Assembly (NCBI RefSeq): GCF_002368035.1
Contig: NZ_AP018222.1
Location: 5,781,738 to 5,845,737 of the forward strand
DNA from: Nostoc linckia NIES-25
GTDB lineage: Bacteria > Cyanobacteriota > Cyanobacteriia > Cyanobacteriales > Nostocaceae
DNA: 64,000 bases
Reading direction: 5' to 3'
A program made the position numbers and the translations under genes. This document shows positions 24,396 to 34,600 of the stretch, one piece after another; the first letter of the stretch is position 1; each line of letters opens with the position of its first letter. A model generated the notes under the pieces. That model did no database searches and had not been told where the DNA came from. It saw only the letters and a list, made by a program, of their open reading frames with translations.

Positions 24396-26405
24396 TTAAA
24401 TTCTGATCCATTTCAGTACATGGGGTTCTTTGTTATAGCTGTAGGTAAAGCCATCTCTAGCTGCAATAGTCTCTCCTTTGCTTGCTTTACTCCTAATAGT
24501 CTTAATGGCATAAAACGTTAATTCACTCATTTCCTTATGAGAAAGTCCTTCATTTGTAGCTTTTACCGATAAAATATCAGATTGTTTTTGTAATTGATTA
24601 TTAGATGTTATTAAAGTATCTCGATCCAAATTTTGATTAGTTGTTTTCTGATTGCGATAATCCTGCACGCTCAAAAGTTGCCAACTAGAATCAGATATAA
24701 GTTCCAGAACCCATTGATGATAATCAAATAAACTTTCCCGGTGTCCTACACTTATAAAGGTTGTTTTCGTCTCTTGTAATTGTTGATATAAACTTGCTTC
24801 ATTTTTCAAATCTAAAGCACTTGTCGCTTCATCTAATATTGTGAACCGAGGATGAGTCACTAATAAGCGTGCAAAGGCAAGGCGCTGTTGTTCTCCCAAT
24901 GACAATATATTCTCCCAAGGAACTTCTGTATCAAAGCCATCTATTCGACTGAACAAGTTTTGCAGATTAACTTGTTGTAAAATTTCTTTGAGTTGTGCGT
25001 CGCTCATTTGGCGATTAGTTTTCGGATAGAGTAACTGTTCGCGCAGAGTTCCCAATATGATATAAGGACGTTGGGGCAAAAACAACACTTCGTCTAAGGG
25101 AGGTCGCATCAGACGACCTTTTCCGGCACTCCACAAACCAGCGATCGCTCTTAACAGCGAACTCTTACCTCGACCACTCGGTCCTACAATTAATAAACCT
25201 TCTCCAGGCTGAACAGATAATGACAAATCTTCGACGATTACCTGCTCATAGTTGGGTGTTTGTAAAGTTACATGCTCAAATGCAAGTTGATTTTCTTCTA
25301 TTGTTTTAATGGTACTGACATTTTCAGGTTGTTTAGTAACTTGTTCTAAGGCATCTGAAAACTCAGCTAAACGCTCAATATAACTAGAAAATTGTCCAGC
25401 AGTGCTAAATTGACTGATTAATTCTCCCAAAGCCATAGCAAACAAATTACAAGCTAAAGCTGCTTGTCCAAGCTGCCCAAAATCAATTTCATCTCTAATA
25501 TATAAAGGTGCAAGTACTAAAAAGGGAAATATTTGAATAACAGATTGGTATCCTCTACTAAAGATTTCTAAACTTCTCTCCCAACCGATCTTGCGTTCAA
25601 TATTTTTGAGTAGATTAGTAAATCGCCGTCCAAGGATATTTAATTCTTGGTTTTCTCCTTGAAAAAAAGCTATTGATTCAGCGTGATTTCGTACATGTGT
25701 TAGAGCATAACTGTAGTCAGCTTTCAATGAAAGTTCTTCTTGATTAATTTTAGACAACTCTTGATTTAAATAAACGGCAATCAAATTGCCTATGATTGTA
25801 TAACCAAGCAGAATCAGCGCAATATTTTGAGAAATCGTCCAAACAATTATTAAGAAAGTCGCCATTTCTAGAATTTTTTCGAGAAATGTAGCTGAAAAAT
25901 TCAGAGCACTAGTAGTAACAGGTTCAATTTCTTGCGATAATCGCTGATCTGGGTTGTCAATATCAGTTTGGAAATTAATTTTATAATAAGCACGATTCCT
26001 TAAATATTTATTTAAAATATTATCATTGAGCCACTTGTACCAATCAAGAGCGATTTGTTTTCTGACGAATTTAGAAAATCCTGCTAAAAGTGTTACGCAG
26101 ACAAGTACAACAATATTAACTATTAAAGTATTAATGAACTTAGAATAATCTTTATCTTGAATCAGACTATCGACTAAATAGCGGTTAACGAAACTATTAA
26201 AAGCTGTTCCACCGACAAGCCCGATTATTAGTAATATCAGGAGAATCAGCATTCCCCAAGCCCGAATTACATCTGAGAATGCTCTTTCTCCTGGCTTTGT
26301 TGGATACCAGTAAGGGCCTGCAATTGATATTACATCTTTCCAAAATTGAGTAAAAGTTGTAATAAAATTTTTTGAATGTTGAGCTTGAATAACTTGGGTA
26401 GCCAT
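24396..26405 (-). CDS. ABC half-transporter (SbmA/YddA/NosG-like), probable peptide exporter
   Basis: 669 residues. The membrane domain (about 30-330, six helices) has an EAA-like NPDQRLSQEIEPV motif and belongs by look to the ABC_membrane_2 (SbmA/BacA, YddA, ABCD) group. The nucleotide-binding domain (about 365-590) is complete: Walker A GPSGRGKSSLL near 407, signature LSLGEQQRLAFARLL near 505, Walker B FTILDEATSALD near 524, switch His in SVGHRESL. A non-homologous tail of about 80 residues follows. Such genes end several cyanobacterial NRPS clusters (NosG, McnF), so it should homodimerise and export the peptide. It lies 49 bases after the SDR gene in the same run. Confidence 0.9.
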   Translation of the reverse strand: MATQVIQAQHSKNFITTFTQFWKDVISIAGPYWYPTKPGERAFSDVIRAWGMLILLILLIIGLVGGTAFNSFVNRYLVDSLIQDKDYSKFINTLIVNIVVLVCVTLLAGFSKFVRKQIALDWYKWLNDNILNKYLRNRAYYKINFQTDIDNPDQRLSQEIEPVTTSALNFSATFLEKILEMATFLIIVWTISQNIALILLGYTIIGNLIAVYLNQELSKINQEELSLKADYSYALTHVRNHAESIAFFQGENQELNILGRRFTNLLKNIERKIGWERSLEIFSRGYQSVIQIFPFLVLAPLYIRDEIDFGQLGQAALACNLFAMALGELISQFSTAGQFSSYIERLAEFSDALEQVTKQPENVSTIKTIEENQLAFEHVTLQTPNYEQVIVEDLSLSVQPGEGLLIVGPSGRGKSSLLRAIAGLWSAGKGRLMRPPLDEVLFLPQRPYIILGTLREQLLYPKTNRQMSDAQLKEILQQVNLQNLFSRIDGFDTEVPWENILSLGEQQRLAFARLLVTHPRFTILDEATSALDLKNEASLYQQLQETKTTFISVGHRESLFDYHQWVLELISDSSWQLLSVQDYRNQKTTNQNLDRDTLITSNNQLQKQSDILSVKATNEGLSHKEMSELTFYAIKTIRSKASKGETIAARDGFTYSYNKEPHVLKWIRI

Positions 26406-26454
26406 ATTTGAGAAATTAATTAAATTTAAGCATCAGAACCAATTAGTATTTCGA

Positions 26455-27192
26455 TTACAAAAGGGTTACACCACCATCCACAGGCAAAGTTACCCCTGTG
26501 ATATATGGATTCGTCATCAAACTCAACACGGCTTGCGCCTGTTCTTCTGGTTGTCCGAGATGCTGCACAGGCAAAGATGCTTCAGCCCACTTTGACAAAT
26601 CCGAACGCTCAGACTCGCTTTGATAGGTCAATACGCTTGCATCCTCAAATATTCCAGGGGCGATCGCATTGACTCGAATCGGTGAGAGTTCTAAGGCTAG
26701 CGTGCGTCCAAATACTGCAACAGCAGCATTCGCAGCAGCTATGACTGAAACACCACCCATTTTTGAAGGTTTGGAGATAGCGACACTCGATGTTAGGGTA
26801 ATTGAACCATCAGTAGCTATATTTTTTACCGCTGCACGCACAGCATAGAAAGTTGCCCAGAATTTCTCCATCCCACTTTGAGCAATTTGAGTCGTCATTT
26901 CTGTTAAAAGCGATCGCTGCATATTTCTGTCTGGTACAGCCGTCACAACTAAATGATCGAAGTTGCCGATTTTCTCAAATAGAGCATCGACAGAAGCCTC
27001 ATCCAAAATGTCAACAGCGATCGCTTCAACCTCAAAAGAAACTAAATCCTTGAGTTGATTTAATTTTTCTTGTGAGGGGCCTGATATGACTACCGACGCT
27101 CCTAGTTGAGATGTTTTAGTGGCGATCGCCAGATCGATCCCTGAACTTGCGCCAATAATTACTACTTTCTTACCTGATAGCGACTGAGACAT
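26455..27192 (-). CDS. SDR-fold protein lacking the YxxxK catalytic pair
   Basis: 245 residues, the size of a classical short-chain dehydrogenase. The cofactor loop is GASSGIDLAIA (usual GxxxGIG, here with Asp), and the C-terminal AITGVTLPVDGG-type ending is normal (YITGVTLPVDGGVTLL). The active-site helix reads SVIAAANAAVAVFGRTLALE: the expected Tyr and Lys are Ala/Asn, although the Ser before it (TLTSSVA) is kept. Ordinary hydride chemistry is therefore doubtful; it may be a binding or isomerase-like relative. Its ATG overlaps the ghaB stop as TAATG, so the two are translationally coupled. A role in Ahp formation is conceivable but nothing shows it. Confidence 0.8.
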   Translation of the reverse strand: MSQSLSGKKVVIIGASSGIDLAIATKTSQLGASVVISGPSQEKLNQLKDLVSFEVEAIAVDILDEASVDALFEKIGNFDHLVVTAVPDRNMQRSLLTEMTTQIAQSGMEKFWATFYAVRAAVKNIATDGSITLTSSVAISKPSKMGGVSVIAAANAAVAVFGRTLALELSPIRVNAIAPGIFEDASVLTYQSESERSDLSKWAEASLPVQHLGQPEEQAQAVLSLMTNPYITGVTLPVDGGVTLL

Positions 27193-27893
27193 TAATTGAT
27201 TACCTTATTTTTACTTTTTACTTGCATTTTAGTCTGTTTACGCACCCAATTAAACCAAACTTCTAATCCTGCACCTACTTTAGTAGAAACAGGAATAATC
27301 TCAACATCAGGATTTATCTGACGGACGTTTTTTTCAATTTGGCTAATATTAATATCTAGATAAGGAACTAAATCTATTTTTGTAATCAGCAGACAATCTG
27401 CTTCTTGAAACATAATCGGGTACTTTAGTGGTTTATCCTCTCCTTCTGTAATGCTTAATAAAGCAACTTTGACGTGTTCTCCAACTTCAAATTCAGCAGG
27501 ACAAACTAAATTACCGACATTTTCAACTAATACTAAATCAAAGTCTGAAGGATTATATTCATGTTCCAGGCGATGGATACCACCAGCTACCATTTTAGAA
27601 TCTAAATGACAAGAACGCCCTGTATTAATAGCGATTACAGGGACATTATATTTCTCTAGACGCTCCGCATCTAAATTAGTTGTCATATCGCCTTCAATGA
27701 CGGCTATTTTTAACTCATTACTTAAAGTTGCCAGTGTGCGTTCTAATAACGCAGTTTTCCCTGCACCAGGACTACTCATAATATTGAAACAAGTAATTCC
27801 CCATTCATCAAAGTGCGCTCTGTTATGGTCAGCACCTTGTTGATTGGCGTGCAGTAAGTTAATTCCTAATATTGCGTCAAATGTTTGATGCAT
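27192..27893 (-). CDS. ghaB: GhaB/HypB-like nickel-inserting GTPase
   Basis: About 233 residues from the ATG at 27893 (a TTG at 27914 would add seven residues and is less likely). HypB fold: P-loop SSPGAGKTALLERTL, then VIEGDMTTNLDAERLEKYN, NTGRSCHLDSKMV, VENVGNLVCPAEFEVGEH and the guanine-specificity TKIDLVPYL. HypB GTPases hand Ni2+ to an apo-enzyme. No hydrogenase gene is near; instead the gene follows a HypA homologue and a ureohydrolase, the arrangement of the guanidine hydrolase maturation factors GhaA/GhaB described in Synechocystis (sll1077-1079). It overlaps ghaA by 17 bases, and its stop overlaps the SDR start. Confidence 0.88.
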   Translation of the reverse strand: MHQTFDAILGINLLHANQQGADHNRAHFDEWGITCFNIMSSPGAGKTALLERTLATLSNELKIAVIEGDMTTNLDAERLEKYNVPVIAINTGRSCHLDSKMVAGGIHRLEHEYNPSDFDLVLVENVGNLVCPAEFEVGEHVKVALLSITEGEDKPLKYPIMFQEADCLLITKIDLVPYLDINISQIEKNVRQINPDVEIIPVSTKVGAGLEVWFNWVRKQTKMQVKSKNKVIN

Positions 27894-28239
27894 AAACGTA
27901 CTCAATTTTATCAATTTTCAACTCTCTACCTGAGCGAATATCCTCCATTGGAGAATTACATTCAGGACAAGCGTACTGTAAACCAATTTGCGGTGAATAT
28001 TCCTGTTGACAACGATGACAAAAAGCAATCAGTGGGATTTCTTGAATAATTAGTTTAGCTTTTTCTAAAAAGGTGTTGCGTGTTTGGACTTCAAAAGCAA
28101 ATTGTAAACTAGCCGGTTCAACGCAAGTAAACTTCCCAACAGTTAAGTGAACTTGAGAAATTTCTAGATGTTCGCTTTGAGATTCCCACCAATCTTTTAC
28201 TGTTAAAATCAGTGCTTTTGTCATGTCAGTTTCGTGCAA
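27877..28239 (-). CDS. ghaA: GhaA/HypA-like nickel metallochaperone
   Basis: 120 residues. It starts MHE, the N-terminal Met-His-Glu nickel site of HypA, and has the structural zinc site as two Cys pairs, C74/C77 (FCHRC) and C91/C94 (CPEC). HypA binds Ni2+ and passes it with HypB to the target enzyme. Its start lies three bases after the end of the guanidine hydrolase gene and its 3' end overlaps ghaB, so hydrolase and both chaperones are made as one unit. Annotation as hydrogenase maturation factor would be misleading here: no hydrogenase genes are in the window. Confidence 0.88.
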   Translation of the reverse strand: MHETDMTKALILTVKDWWESQSEHLEISQVHLTVGKFTCVEPASLQFAFEVQTRNTFLEKAKLIIQEIPLIAFCHRCQQEYSPQIGLQYACPECNSPMEDIRSGRELKIDKIEYVYASNI

Positions 28240-28242
28240 AAT

Positions 28243-29436
28243 TTACCTCCATTCTTCAACTAATTCGGGTTGGGCTTCGGGGTGAATATATACAGGCTTT
28301 TGTTTGCGCGGTAATTGACCGGATAAAACTAGATGTGCCATTGCATCACAAATTACTCTTGTCGCCATTAATGATGTCATATCACTAATATCATAAGGCG
28401 GTGAAACTTCCACCACCTCTAAGCCACAAACAGGCACATTTTGGATAATTTTTCCTAACAAATATAAGGCTTCACGCGGTAATAAACCACCAGGTTCAGG
28501 CCAGCCAGTCCCAGGTACAAAACCAGCATCAATACAATCAATATCAAAACTGATATAAACGCAATCTGTACCGTCTAATGCTCTTTCTAGAGCAAAATCG
28601 ACGGCTGCATCTAAACCCATTTCAGTAATGTCTGTTACTGTTAATATATTTGTGGCTCTTTCTCGACAAATTTTCACACCTTGACGCGGTACTTGCCAGC
28701 CACCAATTCCTAATTGTACTAGGTTTTTAGCTGGGGCATTTTTAATATTTGTGGCGTGAAACCAAGGACAAGTGTGCATTCTTTCGTCTAAGTCTGTTTC
28801 TTGGGTGTCTACATGGCGATCGAAGTGAATAATTCCTACTTTTTTATCGCCTAAATGACGACAAACACCCCGGACTGTGGGAAAACCAATTGAATGATCG
28901 CCTCCCAAAATTATTGGAAATGCACCAGAATTGAAGATATGTGCAATGCCTTTAGAAATTTGGTCAAAAGACTTTTCGTTATTGGCTGGAATGGTGAAAA
29001 TATCACCGACATCGCACAGAGTAATCTGTTCGCGCAAGTCTACACCAAATTCAAAATTATAAGGAGTGTATAATGCAGAAATGCGTCGAATTCCTTGGGG
29101 GCCAAAACGCGTCCCAGGTCGATAAGTAGTTCCAGAATCGTGGGGAACACCAACGATCGCCACGTCATATTCACCAACTCTTCGTACATCCTCCAAATAC
29201 GGTGCTTTTAGGAAAGTATTAATCCCTGCAAAGTGGGGAAGTTCGCCGCGCGAAAAGGTAGGAATCGAGCGATCGCGTATACTTTCTGCCGCTTCTAACC
29301 CTAATTCTAGTCCTCTGGAAACCTCCTGTTGCCAACCTGTAAGCGGTAAATTGGCTTCTTTTTCTAACGCCCGTCCGGCTTGTGTAGAACGTCCCTGGAA
29401 ATGAGAATTAGGATCGCTAAAAGATTGTTCACTCAT
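28243..29436 (-). CDS. gdmH: Ni-dependent guanidine hydrolase (GdmH-type ureohydrolase)
   Basis: 397 residues. Ureohydrolase fold with metal ligands in order: H181 (GGDHSIGFP), D206/H208/D210 (FDRHVDTQ) and D298/D300 (SFDIDCID). The N-terminal extension of about 85 residues (ALEKEANLPLTGWQQEV, GELPHFAGINTFLKAPY) is longer than in agmatinases (about 300 residues) and matches my memory of GdmH Sll1077, which splits guanidine to urea and ammonia with Ni2+. Immediate linkage to HypA/HypB-type chaperones supports Ni use and this identity over Mn-dependent agmatinase. I found no guanidine riboswitch in the 120 bases upstream. It sits inside the NRPS gene run, which is unusual. Confidence 0.85.
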   Translation of the reverse strand: MSEQSFSDPNSHFQGRSTQAGRALEKEANLPLTGWQQEVSRGLELGLEAAESIRDRSIPTFSRGELPHFAGINTFLKAPYLEDVRRVGEYDVAIVGVPHDSGTTYRPGTRFGPQGIRRISALYTPYNFEFGVDLREQITLCDVGDIFTIPANNEKSFDQISKGIAHIFNSGAFPIILGGDHSIGFPTVRGVCRHLGDKKVGIIHFDRHVDTQETDLDERMHTCPWFHATNIKNAPAKNLVQLGIGGWQVPRQGVKICRERATNILTVTDITEMGLDAAVDFALERALDGTDCVYISFDIDCIDAGFVPGTGWPEPGGLLPREALYLLGKIIQNVPVCGLEVVEVSPPYDISDMTSLMATRVICDAMAHLVLSGQLPRKQKPVYIHPEAQPELVEEWR

Positions 29437-29557
29437 ATATATCTTAATGGCATTATTATTTGTAGCTAACCTTTATATCGTATAGCGATGTGGCAAAATT
29501 GTTTGAGTCGATTTATTCTTCATTATTACAACAATCCTAAAAATCAAGAATAAGTTG

Positions 29558-30727
29558 TTATTGTAACTTGGCCCAAATTCCTTGACAGCGTTCAATAACT
29601 AGTCCCTGAAAAATTGATTGAATTGAAGGATGAACTTCTATTTTGTACAGAGAAAAAAGACCAGTAGGACTTTTAATATTTAACTCTCTTCGAGTCAAGG
29701 ATAAAGCTTGCGATCGGTGGAGTTCCACAGCTTGAAGTAAACCTGGATAACTCAAATTACGTAAAGCTAATTGACCATTTTTTGTGATATATATGGCATC
29801 ATTTTGAAAAAGATGTTCTAAGCTCAATAGTCCTGCATGTACATCCACATCTTTTTCTAAGCCTCCTAAACGGTGAGCGTCTAAGCCAAAGCGGATGCAG
29901 AAATTCACAGCTACTAACTTCCCAGCTTCAATTGCAGGTAAAGCGCAAGCTGCAAACTCAAACCCCAAGCTATCAGCACGCCATTCCTCCGTACCAGCAT
30001 AAGTATAGTTTTGGAAAAACTTATGCTTTAACTTGAAGTCAAATCCTAAACCACTCGCGTGTCCAGCTTCATGCACTTGAGTATCTGCATGGCGATAGCG
30101 TTCGTAATTGATTTCATCTTCTAAAGGTTCTAATAAGAAATTAGCCGTTTCATATTCAAAGATTTTTTGGATACATTCGCGGCTAGAACCTAAAAAACGT
30201 CGTTGCTGCTCGCTTGCATTGTTTAATACAGGGCCAGAAGCACTGTTAGCAAAACACCATCTATACGGGACAACAAAAGCTTCACCACTTTCACCTTTGA
30301 TATTACCGCAACTGGCAATCTCGGTAAAAGAATAGTTTCTTGGAACTGGTTGGTTGAGTTTGCCAAATTTTTCCCAGCAGAGATTTTCTAATTGTTCGAT
30401 AGATGGCTCTTGGGTGTCGTGTAGTTTCCCATAAATTGCACTTAAAGCTACGTAGGGTTGGGATTGTCGGTTGATTTTGTAAGGTGCAATAATTAGGAAA
30501 TAACCATTTTTCCCAATAAAATCCTTATTAATAAAGCCTTCAGATAAGATATTCCAATCGTTGTTTTCTAAAGCATCCGCTGTTTTTAATAGCCAACAAG
30601 AAGGAATTTCACCAGAGTTTACCGCCTGTTGACGTAGTTTTTTGATAGCCCTGGCGATTTCATCTTGCTCAATATCTTGGACTATTTCTTTAGCTAATTC
30701 TTGTTCGTTTGTACAAATTGTTGTCAT
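29558..30727 (-). CDS. Unrecognised protein with HEXXH metalloprotease-like site
   Basis: 389 residues, soluble, no signal peptide. The notable motif is H219-E220...H223 in QVHEAGHASGLGF, an HEXXH zinc site, with E247/E248 in GTEEWRADSLGFE about 25 residues on, the spacing of gluzincin third ligands. The remainder (NYSFTEIASCGNIKGESG, VVPYRWCFANSASGP) resembles no family I can name. It lies between the methyltransferase and guanidine hydrolase genes in the cluster run, so it may process or modify the peptide, or act as a self-resistance factor. The protease call is motif-based; a non-proteolytic metal enzyme is possible. Confidence 0.7.
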   Translation of the reverse strand: MTTICTNEQELAKEIVQDIEQDEIARAIKKLRQQAVNSGEIPSCWLLKTADALENNDWNILSEGFINKDFIGKNGYFLIIAPYKINRQSQPYVALSAIYGKLHDTQEPSIEQLENLCWEKFGKLNQPVPRNYSFTEIASCGNIKGESGEAFVVPYRWCFANSASGPVLNNASEQQRRFLGSSRECIQKIFEYETANFLLEPLEDEINYERYRHADTQVHEAGHASGLGFDFKLKHKFFQNYTYAGTEEWRADSLGFEFAACALPAIEAGKLVAVNFCIRFGLDAHRLGGLEKDVDVHAGLLSLEHLFQNDAIYITKNGQLALRNLSYPGLLQAVELHRSQALSLTRRELNIKSPTGLFSLYKIEVHPSIQSIFQGLVIERCQGIWAKLQ

Positions 30728-30774
30728 TGTTCTATCTTTTTATTTACTTGATTCATTAATCTCAAATCCAAAAT

Positions 30775-31587
30775 CTAAAATTGTTTGGCTGGCTTTTTTA
30801 TTGCAACTAACAAATAGGTTATAGATGAAGAACTTAGCAAATTATCAATAGCAGATATATTTATCTGATAGGTTTGTTCATCTATCTCTCCTGCTTGCCA
30901 TTGTGTTTCAATTGAAGATTTTAGATATCGGTAATGTCTTAGCCAGCACTCATCTGTTACGTCCACAAATTCTAAGAGTTGAAATCCTGCTTGTTGATAA
31001 AGATTTTTATACGCCTTAATATCTTTCTCTTTAACAATATTTGTTTGTGGAACAATCCAATCACCGAAAAGCTGTGTATTATCAAAAATGATATCAGAGA
31101 GAATAAGATGACCACCTGGTTTTAATACACGCCAAGCTTCTTGGATAAACTTTTGTCTAGTCTCAAAGTAGAAGGCAGCTTCCACACAAATGATGTTATC
31201 AAATAAATCATCATCAAATTCCATTTGTGTAGCATCCATGCAAATGAATTTGCACTCTGGGGAGTTAATTGTACATTTTTCAATTTGTTGGGGTGACATA
31301 TTAATACCCACAACATCATTAGACGAATAATACTTGAGTAAATAATTAGTCGTTGCGCCTAAACCGCAGCCAACATCCAGAATATTACCCTGCTTTTCAG
31401 GAAGAAATTCCAAAAGCTTTTCTATCAGGTTATGACAAGCTGACTGCTGATTCTGAGTATCCTCCAGCCAATAACCTACATTAAAAAACTCTTCTTCTCC
31501 ATATATCTTTCTAGTCACTGGGTTGAGAATTAAACTGTCGAAGTTGCTGATATATTCGCTTTTATCCATTTTCACCTTATTAATCAT
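30775..31587 (-). CDS. Class I SAM-dependent methyltransferase
   Basis: 270 residues. Motif I ILDVGCGLGATTNYLL, the acidic loop VVGINMSPQQIE, motif II-like NIICVEAAFYFETRQKFIQE and post-II WRVLKPGGHLILSDI give a standard Methyltransf_11/25 fold. It resembles small-molecule C- or O-methyltransferases rather than RNA or protein enzymes. A second start at 31569 (MDKSEYISNF) has AAGGTGAAA directly before it and may be the true one. It lies 29 bases downstream of the thioesterase module, so it is co-transcribed with the synthetase. The target is unknown; both embedded methyltransferases of module 6 already cover N- and perhaps O-methylation. Confidence 0.88.
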   Translation of the reverse strand: MINKVKMDKSEYISNFDSLILNPVTRKIYGEEEFFNVGYWLEDTQNQQSACHNLIEKLLEFLPEKQGNILDVGCGLGATTNYLLKYYSSNDVVGINMSPQQIEKCTINSPECKFICMDATQMEFDDDLFDNIICVEAAFYFETRQKFIQEAWRVLKPGGHLILSDIIFDNTQLFGDWIVPQTNIVKEKDIKAYKNLYQQAGFQLLEFVDVTDECWLRHYRYLKSSIETQWQAGEIDEQTYQINISAIDNLLSSSSITYLLVAIKKPAKQF

Positions 31588-31616
31588 CGATTATTAGTTA
31601 ACAATTCTCCTATTAA

Positions 31617-34600
31617 TTACTCCTTTACTTTCTGGATACAACCCTTCAATCTTTCGGCTAAAACTTGCACATGAGGTTCAGCCATCAGTGTGATATGGTT
31701 TCCTAGTACAAATTGGATATCCACTTCAGAACAAAACGCACTCCAGCCCAAGGATAAGTCCTTTGTATTCTCAGCATTTAAATGATTATTCGGGTCATCT
31801 GCTAAATCCTCCTCAGCCCGTAGAATTGTCAGTTTACCGGGATAAATCTGTTTTGGTTGATAATCAACTAGACACAAACAACTGGTTTTATAAGCTTCTA
31901 TTAAATGTCGCAGCTGAGAAGTTTGAGCATCAGGAGGCAACATATTAGCCATTTTGAAATACTGTAAAACGTATTTTAGTTGCTCTTCCCTAGTTAAACC
32001 TTGGAGAGTTTCATAGGAAACATCAATGTCTTTATCTAAATAAAGTTTGATTCCTCTACTCACCTCAGCTAACCATCTAACATCATCCCAATCAACATAA
32101 TCAGCCAGGAATTGCTTGTCTTGATAGTTGGATGCAGAAGCATCAATTACAACTAATAAAGCAACTTTATGTCCTTGAGAAACCAACTGCTGCGCCATTT
32201 CAAAAATAACGTTACCGCCATAAGAATGACCTCCCAAAAAGTAAGGCCCCTGTGGCTGTACAGTTTGCATTGCTCGTATGTAATGACTTGCTATATCTTC
32301 CATTCGGGGGGATGAACCTAATTCATGTACATTATGTTCAAAACTATATAAAGGTTGGTCTTGTCCTAAATAACGCCCTAAATGATAGAAGTAGTAAGGG
32401 CTACCAGGAGCGCCAGGAACGCAAAAGAAAGGTACATTTGAACCATGCGGCTGAAGTGCTACCAAACAAGAAAAATTAAATTCCTGGGAGTCTTTTTGAA
32501 TAATTGTCGCTAACTGTTCAACAGTTGGATTTTGAAAAAGAGTTGTTAGGGGTAAATTTTTCCCAAATTGCTGCTGAATTTGAGTCATTAAGTAACTAGC
32601 TAAAAGCGAATGTCCACCCAGGTCAAAGAAGTTATCTTGAACGCTTATTTTGTCAACCTTGAGAATTTTTGACCAGAGTTGTATTAATTGCATTTCTAAC
32701 TGGTTACGGGCTTGGACAAATTTTTTGGAGTTGTCTGTATAAGAAATGGCTTTTAATGCACGGCGGTCTACTTTACCGTTTTGTGTTAGTGGTAGAGATT
32801 CCAAGATGACAAAAGCCGATGGCAGCATATAGCTAGGCAGCTTATTACTCAGGAACTGGCGCAGTTGTTCCGTTGTGATGGTAACTCCTTTTGGCGGTAC
32901 TACATAGGCAACTAACCGTTTCTCACCAGGGGTATCTTCATGGACGATGACGCAAGATACTTGCACATCTTCATGTTGACTAAGGACAGTTTCAATCTCT
33001 CCCAACTCAATGCGGAAGCCCCGGATTTTTACTTGGTTATCAATGCGTCCTATGTATTCAATGTTGCCATCGGGTAAATAGCGTACTAAGTCCCCCGTTT
33101 TATATAATCTACTTGCGCCAGCATCAAAAGGATTAGGGATGAATTTCTCATTGGTCAATTCTGGACGGTTGAGGTAGCCCCGTGCTAATCCCGCACCACC
33201 CAGGTACAATTCTCCTGCTACACCAACAGGTACAGGTTGTAAGTGTTGGTCAAGGATGTAAATTTGGGTGTTGGCAATAGGCCTACCTATGGGAATAGTT
33301 ATGGCTGTCTGTGCTAAGTCCTCTACCAAATACCAAGAAGAAAAGGTAGTATTTTCGGTTGGGCCATAGACATGGAGCAAGTGTTGGGGAGCGCCTTTGT
33401 CTAAGATTTCTCGTACCCATTGCGGATCAACCGCTTCACCACCAAATAGTAGATATCTTAAAGAACTAAATACTTGCGGTACTAAACTGGCTAACTGATT
33501 GAATAAGGCTGTGGTTAGGAACAAAACACTAACTTCATAGTGGCGCAGACTCGTTGCAAATTCTTGGGGCGAAAGTAATACAGATTTAGTGATGATGACT
33601 AGCACTGCACCGTTAAGCAATGCCCCCCAAATCTCAAAAGTTGCAGCATCAAAAGCGATATTTGCCGCTTGAGCAACACGGTCTGAAGCTGTTAGTTGTA
33701 TATAGTTGGTGTTGACGACCAATCGATTTACAGCCTGATGAGTAACAATTACCCCCTTGGGTGTGCCTGTAGAACCGGAGGTGTAAGTCACATAGGCTAG
33801 ACTTTCTGCACCGACTGTGCTGTTGAGACTCTCCTGACTTTCTTGACTAATGATTTGCCAATCACTATCTAAGCAGAGGACAAGTGCCTGATGTTGAGGA
33901 AGAGACGCTAATAATTGCTCTTGAGTGAGCAGCACTTTTACCTGAGTTTCTGTCAGCATAAATTGTAGGCGTTCTTGGGGATACTCAGGGTCAAGTGGTA
34001 CATAAGCGCCACCTGCTTTGAGAATCCCCAAAATTCCCACCACCATTTCTAAAGAACGCTCTACACAAATACCAACTAGCCGATCGGCTCCTACACCCAA
34101 AGACTTGAGGTAATGTGCCAAAGAGTTTGCACGACAATTCAATTGGTGGTAGGTCAGTTGTTCATTTTCAAACTCTACAGCGATCGCATCCGGTGTACGC
34201 TGCACTTGCTCCTCAAACAACTGATGAATACTTTTATCGTGGGGATAGTCTGTTTGAGTAGCGTTCCACTCCACTAACAATCGATCGCGTTCTGCTGGAC
34301 TCAATATTGGTAATTGGGCAACTCGCGTTTGTGGATTTGCCACAATTGCTTGAACTAAAGTTTGAAAATGCTCGGCTAGGCGGGCGATCGTTGTCGCCTC
34401 AAATATATCAGTGTTGTAACACCAAGTAGCCTCCAGACCACCAGGTACTTCCCAGAAGTTAACTTCTAAGTCAAACCTAGCTTGGACATCAAGTGGTAAG
34501 GCAATGTTCTGCATATTTAAACCTGACAAATTACCCGAAGATTGTGGGGCATTTTGCAGGGAGAACATCACCTGTACCAGGGGGTTTCGGCTCAAATCTC

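Noticed and set aside
27192..28239. Hydrogenase maturation genes hypA/hypB
   Set aside because: No hydrogenase gene in the window; immediate linkage to a long ureohydrolase fits the guanidine hydrolase chaperones better.
29437..29557. Guanidine riboswitch upstream of gdmH
   Set aside because: The 120-base gap is AT-rich and lacks the ykkC-type conserved blocks.
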